The notes beneath the pieces are model-generated. The model saw nothing but the letters and a program-made list of their open reading frames with translations, ran no database searches and had not been told where the DNA came from. The translations under genes were made by a program, and so were the position numbers. A stretch of DNA of 64,000 nucleotides. Source: Anabaena sp. PCC 7108 (GTDB lineage Bacteria; Cyanobacteriota; Cyanobacteriia; Cyanobacteriales; Nostocaceae). Below, in pieces: positions 46,138-55,700 of the stretch (its first letter is position 1; each line of letters opens with the position of its first letter). The stretch lies in NCBI RefSeq assembly GCF_000332135.1, contig NZ_KB235896.1, positions 5,537,356 through 5,601,355 on the forward strand. The letters are read 5' to 3'.

Positions 46138-46572
46138 CTATTTTCCAACGTGATTTTCCAGCAACTTTTTGACTCTCTCAAAGTCGAAGGGAAAAGGCTT
46201 TTTAATGGGTTGGTAATCTTTTGGATGAGGGGTACCGTGACGGATAATGGCATTCAATACCAAGCAAGGTTCAGAACTAAAATTAATCAATGCGTGGGGG
46301 ATGCCAGGAGGAATTTTGATCAGGAGCAGTTGGTGCTGAGTTGACAAAATGTAATCGTAATAACGGTTTTGTAGAAACACTAAGACCATGCTACCTCGCA
46401 CAACTACTAACTGATCGGTCTGAAAGCGGTGGCAAAATAGTGCTTCATCAGCCGTTTGTGGAGGAATCTCAAATAGTACTGTCTCGTTGCTAGACAAAGG
46501 AGTAAAAAATTTTATAACATCCTCTTTATCCTGTACAAGTTGGATACATTCTACTTTATTAAGTATGCCCAT
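46138..46572 (-). CDS. Small cupin protein (WxcM/FdtA-like)
   Basis: A 144-residue protein from ATG 46572 (MGILNKVECIQL); a TTG at 46599 would add nine residues. The core has cupin marks: ALFCHRFQTDQLVVVRGSMVLV and LLIKIPPGIPHALINFS, which hold the usual metal- or ligand-binding His positions (CHRF and PHAL). Similar single-domain cupins occur as sugar-nucleotide isomerases or as cyclases. In this setting it may act on the guanidino aldehyde made by the aldolase, for example in a cyclisation, but that is conjecture. It forms a likely two-gene unit with the aldolase. The 346 bases upstream form a divergent promoter region shared with the NRPS/PKS operon. Confidence 0.7.
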   Translation of the reverse strand: MGILNKVECIQLVQDKEDVIKFFTPLSSNETVLFEIPPQTADEALFCHRFQTDQLVVVRGSMVLVFLQNRYYDYILSTQHQLLLIKIPPGIPHALINFSSEPCLVLNAIIRHGTPHPKDYQPIKKPFPFDFERVKKLLENHVGK

Positions 46573-46599
46573 TTTACTACTTAGTCTTCCAGACAGCAA

Positions 46600-46945
46600 T
46601 TTACTTCTATGGGGTGAACTAATAATCTCATTTATTAATTCAACTCAGTTATACACTACAAAATAAAAAAGAAATTACGAAAAAAATATAATAAATTTAA
46701 CATAATATAGCAAAAATTACTTGAAATATTAAACTTCTCAAAATAAAGAAAGTAGGAAAAGTAGGAAAAGTTGGGAAAGTAGGAAAATACTTTTGTATAA
46801 ACGTATTTATACTATAATAATTCCAGTGCGAAATTGATAGGAGTAAGCAGGAACGACAGCGGCTGCTATCCCTGTCAAAGTGGAATGAAAAAAGCTAAGT
46901 CACCTATGCAATTAAGATACTTAGAAATTACAAAAATTGTCCCCC
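46600..46945 (+). other. Divergent promoter region with tandem repeat
   Basis: The gap between the cupin (minus) and the first NRPS (plus). It is AT-rich and contains a tandem run of GTAGGAAAA units at 46751-46787. Promoters for both transcription units must lie here; no firm boxes were assigned. Confidence 0.55.
46751..46787 (+). repeat. Tandem GTAGGAAAA repeat
   Basis: Four imperfect units (AGTAGGAAAA, GTAGGAAAA, GTTGGGAAA, GTAGGAAAA). Reverse-complement members of the family lie at 27592, 32590 and 42444. Confidence 0.8.
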
Positions 46946-49723
46946 ATGAGTGAGTCTCAACGTCTTTCGGCTAGAAAGAGCGTGATTGAACAGGAAGTTT
47001 ACTGGCAGAAGCATTTAGGTAGTATTCTGCCCGTGTTAGAAATTCCCTTCCAGCGTTCAAGAGTATCCGTTCAATCTTTGATTAGAGAAAAGGAAACAAT
47101 TAAACTAGATGAGAAGCTAGGCTTAGAACTCAATAAATTTTGCTACGCTGAGAATATACCTCTACTTACCGCGCTGCTGACTATATTTAAAATTATTTTG
47201 CTGCGTTACACAGAGCAAGAAGATATTATTGTTGGTTCCCTATCTGTGGATAGTATTCGAGAAGCAAAAGAAGCAAGTCAGGAAAAATTTACCAATCCGA
47301 TCGCGTTGCGGACAAGTCTAGCAGGTGAACCAAATTCTAAAGAAATTTTAAGGCGAGTTGCTATAACAGTTGAAGAAGCAGCACAAAATCGAGATTACCC
47401 ATTTGAGAAACTGGAGGAGCTAACTAAATCTCCGATTTTTAAGGTAATGTTGGTACTGTGCAATGTACCGTTTTGTATTTCAGAAGCGCCGATAAAATCA
47501 GAACAACTAGAGGACATTGAGGAACACATTGCTAGGTGTGAGCTTGTTGTTTTGGCGGCTGAAGAAGAGGGGAATTTAAGAGTAAGCTGCTCATACAATC
47601 CTGAGTTGTATGAGTCAGACTCGATTCAGCGGATGTTGGGGCATTTCAAGACTTTGCTTTCGGGTTTGGTTGTCAATCCAGAGCAAAGTATATCCACCTT
47701 GCCCCTGTTGACTCAAGCGGAACGGCATCAGCTACTGGTCGAGTGGAACAACACCGATGCAGAGTACCCTCGTTCTAAGTGTAGTCATCAGTTGGTGGAA
47801 GAGCAGGTAGAACGCACACCGGATGCAGTAGCAGTAGAGTTTGAAGAAGAACATCTGACCTACCGCCAGATGAATCTACGAGCGAATCAGGTGGCACACT
47901 ATCTGCGATCGCTCGGAGTAAAACCAGAAGTACCAGTTGGTTTCTGCGTAGAGCGCACCCTAGCCAGGATAATCGGATTATTGGGCATTTTCAAGTCTAA
48001 TGGCGTGTATGTTCCTTTAGACCCCACCTATCCCGAAGAGCGCCTAGCTTATATGCTGTCAGATTCACAGGCGCAAGTCTTGCTAACTACAGAGAAGACG
48101 CTAAGCAGCTTACCGCAGCTAGCACTCTGTGCCCAAGGACGGCAGATAGTCTACCTGGATCGAGACTGGGAGCTTATCTCTCAGCAGAACTCCGAGAATC
48201 CAGTCACTCAGGTTCAGCCTGACAACTTAGCCTATGTTATTTACACCTCCGGTTCTACAGGAAGACCCAAAGGGGTGGCGATGGAGCATCGTGCTTTCTG
48301 CAATTTCATCTGGTGGCAACTGCATTCCACAACGGTTTCCAACAGTGCCAAAACTCTGCAATTTGCTCCTCTCAGCTTCGATATTTCCTTACAGGAATCA
48401 TTCACTACCTGGAGTTCTGGCGGAATACTGGTGCAACTGTCAGAGGAAGTCCGACGCAATCCTATGGCTTTAGCTAGTTTCCTCGCTTCAAAAAGGATTG
48501 AAAGAGCATTTCTTCCCTGTGTGGCCTTACGGAATCTGGCAGAGGTGGTTAATAACGGCAGACCAATTCTTACCACCTTGCGCGAAATCATGGTCACTGG
48601 CGAACAATTGCAAATTACACCAGCTATTGCCAACTTATTCAAGCAAACAGGTGGCATTCTCTACAATCAGTATGGGCTAACTGAGAATCCAACGATAACG
48701 CAGTTTATCCTCACTGGAGAAACGAGCAGTTGGCCAGCGCTTCCTCCTATCGGTTCTGCTACTACAAATGCCAAAGTTTATATACTAGATCGATGCCTTC
48801 AACCCGTTCCGATCGGCGTTCCCGGTGAGTTGTACGTTAGCGGTGAGTGGTTAGCCAGAGGCTATCTCAACCTGCCAGAGTTAACCTCAGAGAGATTCAT
48901 TTCCAACCCTTTCGGTTCCGGTCGTCTCTTAAGGACTCGCGATATCGCCCGCTACTTGCCTGATGGTAATATCGAGTATCTGGGTCGTGCAGATAATTGG
49001 GTAAAAATTCGCGGTTTCAGCATTGAACTCGGTGAGATTGAAACCGTGATGGCACAACATCCAGCAGTTCAGGAAAGTGTAGTTGTACCGCAAGAAGGTA
49101 TATTAGGTAACAAACGCTTAGTAGCCTATGTGGTGCCCCATGAACATGCTACCAGTATCTTAAATCTGGAAGCAGAGCTTGAGCAAGTTTCTCTAAAGCA
49201 ACAGCTAGCTAAAAAGCTCGAACTGGCAGTGCGAACTTATTTACGAGAACGTTTGCCCGACTATATGGTGCCAGCAGTTTTTGTCACGCTTGAGAAAATG
49301 CCCCTGACACCAAGCGGGAAGGTAAACCGTTTAGCACTGCCTGCCCCAAACAAGTCTCGTCCGGAATTGGCAACAACTCTTGTCATACCCAAATCCAAGG
49401 CGGAAAAACAGATTGCCCAAGTTTGGATTGAAGTGCTTGGATTAGATGTTGTGGGAATTCATGATAACTTTTTTGAGTTAGGCGGTTATTCCTTGCTCTT
49501 GCCTCAGATTCATAACAAACTAGCTGAAATGTTTGGATCGGAGCTATCAATTATGACTTTGGTGCAATACCCAACTATACACGCTTTAGCCCAACACTTA
49601 AGTCAGATAGACTCTGAACAATCTGCTGTCAACGGACGCGAGCAAAACAGTAGACTTGGCCGGAAGTCTTTAGTAGAACAAGAACAGCAGCGCAGGCAAA
49701 AGAATCGCAACACAAAATACTAA
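46946..49723 (+). CDS. NRPS loading-type module: half condensation domain, adenylation, PCP
   Basis: About 925 residues from ATG 46946. Residues 1-240 equal only the C-terminal half of a condensation domain (VYWQKHLGSILPVLEIPF, then RDYPFEKLEEL); the HHxxxDG active site is absent, so it cannot condense. The adenylation domain spans about 260-770: YTSGSTGRPKG near residue 433, NQYGLTEN, GELYVSG, and KIRGFSIELGEIE, ending with the catalytic Lys in LTPSGKVNR. By hand alignment to GrsA the pocket reads D-I-Q-F-M-T-Q-T-I-K; Asp235 is kept, so an alpha-amino acid is expected, but I cannot name it. The PCP motif is LGGYSLL near residue 842. The PKS gene follows after 27 bases, so this module probably starts the chain. 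Confidence 0.9.
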   Translation: MSESQRLSARKSVIEQEVYWQKHLGSILPVLEIPFQRSRVSVQSLIREKETIKLDEKLGLELNKFCYAENIPLLTALLTIFKIILLRYTEQEDIIVGSLSVDSIREAKEASQEKFTNPIALRTSLAGEPNSKEILRRVAITVEEAAQNRDYPFEKLEELTKSPIFKVMLVLCNVPFCISEAPIKSEQLEDIEEHIARCELVVLAAEEEGNLRVSCSYNPELYESDSIQRMLGHFKTLLSGLVVNPEQSISTLPLLTQAERHQLLVEWNNTDAEYPRSKCSHQLVEEQVERTPDAVAVEFEEEHLTYRQMNLRANQVAHYLRSLGVKPEVPVGFCVERTLARIIGLLGIFKSNGVYVPLDPTYPEERLAYMLSDSQAQVLLTTEKTLSSLPQLALCAQGRQIVYLDRDWELISQQNSENPVTQVQPDNLAYVIYTSGSTGRPKGVAMEHRAFCNFIWWQLHSTTVSNSAKTLQFAPLSFDISLQESFTTWSSGGILVQLSEEVRRNPMALASFLASKRIERAFLPCVALRNLAEVVNNGRPILTTLREIMVTGEQLQITPAIANLFKQTGGILYNQYGLTENPTITQFILTGETSSWPALPPIGSATTNAKVYILDRCLQPVPIGVPGELYVSGEWLARGYLNLPELTSERFISNPFGSGRLLRTRDIARYLPDGNIEYLGRADNWVKIRGFSIELGEIETVMAQHPAVQESVVVPQEGILGNKRLVAYVVPHEHATSILNLEAELEQVSLKQQLAKKLELAVRTYLRERLPDYMVPAVFVTLEKMPLTPSGKVNRLALPAPNKSRPELATTLVIPKSKAEKQIAQVWIEVLGLDVVGIHDNFFELGGYSLLLPQIHNKLAEMFGSELSIMTLVQYPTIHALAQHLSQIDSEQSAVNGREQNSRLGRKSLVEQEQQRRQKNRNTKY

Positions 49724-49750
49724 GAATTTCCCATTATCCAGCTATTAACT

Positions 49751-52700
49751 ATGACTATTAACAATTCAGACATAGCGATTATCGGTCTGTCAGTCCGGTT
49801 CCCAGGCGCAGATAACATCAATGCTTTTTGGCAAAATCTGCTCCAGGGTATAGAATCTATTTCCTTTTTTTCTGATGAGGAATTGAAGCTAGTCGAACGC
49901 TCTGTGCTGAGTCACCCCAACTACGTTAAAGCTGGCGCTGTTTTGCCCAACATCGACTTGTTTGACGCTTCCTTCTTTGGGTACAGCAGCAAAGAAGCCG
50001 AACTAATCGACCCCCAACAACGTATTTTCTTGGAATGCGCTTGGGAAGCTTTAGAAAGTGCTGGCTACGACCCAGGAACCTATAAGGGATTGGTGGGGGT
50101 TTATGGGGGTTCGGGCACGAACAGTTACCTAATCAACAATATCTATACCAACCAGCGCTTTTCTCCAAGTAGCACTTTCAAAGAACCAGCCCTAGCTCTT
50201 GGGCTGAGCTTGGAGAATGAGAGAGATTATCTGCCCACACGCGTCTCATATAAACTGAATCTAACCGGACCTTCCATTAACATTCAAACCGCTTGTTCAA
50301 CTTCACTGGTGGCGATTCATATGGCTTGCCAGAGTTTGTTCAATGGTGAATGTGACATGGCACTTGCGGGAGGCGTGAGCATTTCGGTTCCCCAAAAGAC
50401 TGGGTATTTTTACCAAGAAGACATGATTCTTTCTCCCGACGGACACTGTCGCGCCTTTGATGCACAAGCTAGCGGAACTCTATTCGGCAGTGGAGTCGGA
50501 ATTGTTGTCTTGAAGTTGCTGAGCCAAGCAATTGCCGATGGCGATCACATCTATGCTGTGATCAAAGGGTCAGCCATTAATAATGATGGAGCTTTGAAAC
50601 TGGGCTTTACGGCTCCCAGTGTAGAGGGACAGGCAGCAGTCATCTCCGATGCACTGGCGATCGCTGAAATTGATGCGAGTACGGTGACGTATGTAGAAAC
50701 CCACGGAACTGGAACGGCTCTGGGTGACCCCATTGAAATCACCGCGCTGACACAAGCTTTTCGCAAGAATACCGATAAAAATGGCTTTTGTGCAATTGGT
50801 TCGGTTAAAACAAATTTAGGACATCTCGATGCAGCAGCGGGTATAGCGGGTCTGATTAAAACGGTACTGGCTCTTAAACATAAATGCATACCACCCAGTC
50901 TACATTTTAAACAAGCCAATCCCAAGATTGATTTTGTCAACAGTCCTTTTTATGTCAATACAGTGCTATCAGAATGGCAAACCAATGGAACTCCTCGCCG
51001 CGCTGGAGTTAGTTCGTTTGGCATGGGAGGTACCAATTGCCATGTTGTTCTGGAAGAAGCACCTGAAAAAGTCAAAAGTCAAAAGTCAAAAATCAAAAAT
51101 AACCGGACGTTGCATATTCTGTGCTTGTCGGCAAAAACCGAGAAGGCTTTGCAGGAACTGCAACAGCGTTATGTAGCTTATCTGAAATCTAATTCAGACG
51201 CCAAGCTTGCAGATATTTGTTTCACCGCCAACACTGGGCGCAAGCATTTTAAGCATAGAAAATCATTTGTCGCGCGATCTGTCAAGGAGATTTTGGAGCA
51301 ATTGGAGACTGGTGCAACGGCATCACGGGAAGTAACCTCATTACCAGAGGCGATTGCTTTCCTGTTTACAGGCCAAGGGTCGCAGTATGTCAATATGGGA
51401 CGCAAACTCTACGAACAAGCACCAAAGTTTCGGGAAACCCTGAATCGCTGCGATGAAATACTGCGTCCTTATCTAGAACAACCTTTACTCTCAGTTCTCT
51501 ATCCAGACCTTAACGCAGTAGGGGAGAATCATCAATCCAAAATCAACGAAACTGCTTATACTCAACCTGCCTTATTTGCTCTGGAATATGCCTTGTTTGA
51601 GTTATGGAAATCTTGGGGCATAGAACCTGATGTAGTCATGGGTCATAGTATCGGGGAATATGTCGCTGCCTGTGTCGCTGGAGTCTTCAGCTTGGAAGAT
51701 GGCTTGAAACTGATTGCTTCTAGGGGGCGTCTAATGCAAGCACTACCATCTGATGGCGAGATGGTAGCGCTATTAACAGATGAGGTACGGGCTGCTGCTG
51801 CAATTGAACCCTACGCTCAATTCGTCTCAATTGCTGCCATTAATGGGTCAGAGAGTGTTGTCATATCCGGTGGGCGAGAAGCGATAAACGCCATCTGTAC
51901 TACCCTGGAAACATCTGGAATCAAAACCAAGAAATTAAATGTCTCTCATGCTTTCCACTCACCCTTGATGGAGCCAATCTTGAGGGAATTTGAGTCGGTA
52001 GCTCAACAAGTAAGCTTTTCTTCCCCACGGATTAAGTTTATTTCCAATGTTACTGGCACCCTAGCGACAGAAGAAGTATCAACTCCAGAATATTGGTGTC
52101 GTCACATCTTGATGCCAGTCAGATTTGCCGCTAGTATGGAAAGCCTCGCACGAATGGGTGTAGAAGCCTTCGTGGAAATCGGGCCTGCACCAATTTTATT
52201 GGGAATGAGTCGCTCTTGCCTGCCCGAGGAGAAAGGACTGTTGCTGCCCAGTTTGCGCCCCAATCAAGAGGATTGGCAGGTGCTATTAACCAGTTTAGCA
52301 GAACTATACGTACATGGAGTTCCACTAGACTGGTTTAGCTTTGATCGAGATTATGAGCGTCGTCGCTTGTCACTCCCAACCTATCCCTTTCAACGACAGC
52401 GCTATTGGATAGAGGCGGCACAGGACGGATATCCAACGGGAACACTTAAGCGAGAAAATGGAACCAAGAGCCAAAACCTTCACCCATTGCTCGGTCAACA
52501 GTTATATTTAGCCGGCACAACTGAAATTCGTTTTGAATCTCACATTAGCCAAAACTCACCAGCTTGGGTAAAAGACCATCGCGTTTTTGGCACAACCATT
52601 TTGCCAGGAACAGCTTATTTAGAAATGGCTTTGGCAGCTGGGGCTTTTGTTACCAAATCGGACAAGATTTGGCTAGAAGAAGTCGTCATTCAACAAGCGC

Positions 52701-55700
52701 TGATTCTGCCAGAAAACGAGGAAGAAAAAACCATCCAGTTAATTCTCACTCCAGCGGGGAATTTAGTGTATTCCTTCCAGATTTTTAGCCTCACTCCCTC
52801 TTTTGAGGGAGAAAATAGCTTGCCATTGTTTTCACTCCATGCCTCGGGCAAACTGCTGGTCAAAGAAACAGAGGTAGTATCTGATCCCGTGGACTTAACG
52901 GCAATGCGGGCGCAATACACCCAAGAGATTTCAATCGTTGCCATATACCGAGGGTTTCAAGAACAGCATATTGATTTTGGTTCCAGCTTCAGGGGGCTGG
53001 AACAGCTCTTTGCACATGAAGGAACTGCGCTGGGTAAAATTAGGCTGCCGGAAGAATTGGTTCAAGAAATAGGAAACTATCAGTTACACCCAGTTTTGTT
53101 GGACATCTGCACACACGTTTGTGAAGCCATCTCCCCTGACGAGGTGAAACAAAATACCTACGTGCCTGTGGGTTTAGACCGCCTGCGTAAGAGCGGTCGT
53201 GCCGATACCCTGATCTGGTGTCAGGCTTTTGAGCGGTCTTCACAAGGGGACAGCAAACAGACAATTAGCGTTGATTTTCGCCTGTTAAACTCGTCAGGAG
53301 AGCTAATTGCTACTCTAGAAGGTCTGCAATTAAAGCAAGTTAGCCAGGACGCGATGTTAGGTAACCCACAGTCATCCTGGAACGATTGGCTTTATGAAGT
53401 GGAGTGGCGACCCCAGGCACGTTATGGTCTTTTACCAGATTACCTGCCTACTCCAGAAGAAGTTAGCTCACCCCTCCAGACCCAGTTAGCTCAGTTGCTT
53501 GCCCAGTCAAGTTTGACAGTTTATAGGGAAGCCTTGACAAAGCTGGAGGCTTTAAGTGTCGCTTACATCCTTGCGGCTTTGCAAGAAATGGGATGGTCGT
53601 GGCAACAAAAGCATCGTTTTGCTACAAACCAAATAGCTTCGCAGTTGGGTGTGGTTAGTCAACACCAAAGACTGCTACGTCGTCTTCTGGAAATCTTAGC
53701 TGAAGTTGGAATTCTGCAAAGAAGTGGCGAAGAGTGGGAAGTCATCTCGGTTCCTGAGATTGGCGACCCCCAGAATATGATAACTTCCTTGTCCTACCCA
53801 GAGGCAGAAGCAGAGGTAACCCTACTCGGACGTTGCGGACTAAGACTTGCTCAAGTACTTCGGGGAGAGTATGACCCACTACAGCTATTATTCCCCGGAG
53901 GAGATACGACTACACTCACTCAGCTGTATCAAGACTCTCCAATGGCACGGTTGATGAATAGCTTAGTACAAGGAGTCGTGTTATCAGCCCAAGAGCAGTT
54001 GCCTCAAGGACGTGGTCTAAGGATTTTAGAGATTGGGGCGGGTACTGGCAGTACAACTAACTACATCCTGCCGCACCTTTTTAGCGAGCGGACAGAGTAT
54101 GTCTTTACCGATATCGGAGCCTTTTTCATGGCTAAAGCGCAGGAGAAGTTTAAAGATTACCCGTTTATCCACTATCAAGTTTTAGATATTGAAAAAGACC
54201 CACAGTCTCAAGGATTTTCACCGCATCAGTATGATATAATTGTGGCAGCAAATGTGCTGCACGCCACCAGCGATTTGCGTGCTTCTTTGCAATATGTAAA
54301 GCAATTGTTGGCTCCAGGGGGTATGCTGGTGCTTCTTGAGGATACTGCTCCCCAGCGTTGGGTGGATCTAACATTTGGGTTAACAGAAGGGTGGTGGAAA
54401 TTTAGCGATTATGAGTTACGCTCTGACTATCCCTTGTTGAGCGCCTCCCAGTGGGAGACATTATTACAGGAGATTGGTTTTGAACAAGCCGTAACCATTT
54501 CGCCTGATGATATCGAGATACCCGATAAAAAAGTTTGTTTGCCTTCGGCGGTAATTGTCGCTTTCTCTGAAGTTAAGCAACAGGTAAGTTCGCCGCCTCA
54601 CAGGGTCGTTTTGGCTGATGGTCAAGGAATAGGTCAACAGTTAGCAGCACACTTGGGATCTCTTGGAGAGAATTGTACGTTAGTAGTTCCGGGCAAAGAG
54701 TACGAACAGATAGCCCCCTTTGAGTTCAGGATAGACCCAGCTAATCCAAAGCATTTTCAGCAGCTATTTGAAGCTTTGCCGGGAGTAGCCGCAATAGTAC
54801 ATCTGTGGAGCTTAGATGCGCCGGAAGCTTTGATAGTAGAAGACTTAGAAGCTGCCTCAAAGCTAAACTGCGGTAGTACCTTGCACTTAGTCCAAGCGTT
54901 GGTCAAGACTTATAATAAGTTACCGCGCCTGTGGTTAGTTACCCGTGGAGCGCAAGCGGTGCAAGGATATCATCTTCCAGGAATAGCTCAATCTCCCTTA
55001 TGGGGTATGGGGAAGGTCATTGCGCTAGAACACCCCGAATCGAAATGCACCACGATCGATTTAGACTTTCAAGCAACGGAAAATGAGGTGCAAAACCTAT
55101 GTGAGGAAATCTCCCAGAAGGATACAGAATATCAAGTCGCTTTTCGAGACCAAACTCGCTATGCAGCCAGACTCGTGCGCCATCGTGAGCCTAGTATCAA
55201 GGGAGCAACTCGGTTAAAAATTCCAGAAAACCAACCGTTTCGACTAGGAGTCTCTAAGCGAGGAACTCTAGAGAACTTGCAACTGCAAAAAACAACACGC
55301 CTCAAGTTCCCGGACAAAATTGGGACACAAGAGCGTCTGTCTTTAGGCAGCGATGGCACTTATCTGATTACTGGCGGTTTAGGAGGACTGGGATTACTGG
55401 TAGCGCAGTGGCTAGTCGAACGGGGGGCAAAACACTTAGTTTTGCTCAGCCGTAGCGGACTCAATCCGAGTGTGAGTAATCGATTGGAAAAATTGGAGCA
55501 AGCTGGTGCTTGTATCAAGGTAGTCCAGGCAGATGTGTCTGACAGCAAACAACTGAATCGAGGCTGGAGTGAGATTGAGCGAACATTACCGCCGTTGCGC
55601 GGAATTATCCACGCTGCTGGCGTTTTAGATGACGGCATACTCCTACAACAGAATTGGCAGCGCTTCGAGCGGGTTTTAGCGCCCAAAGTGCAAGGAGCGT

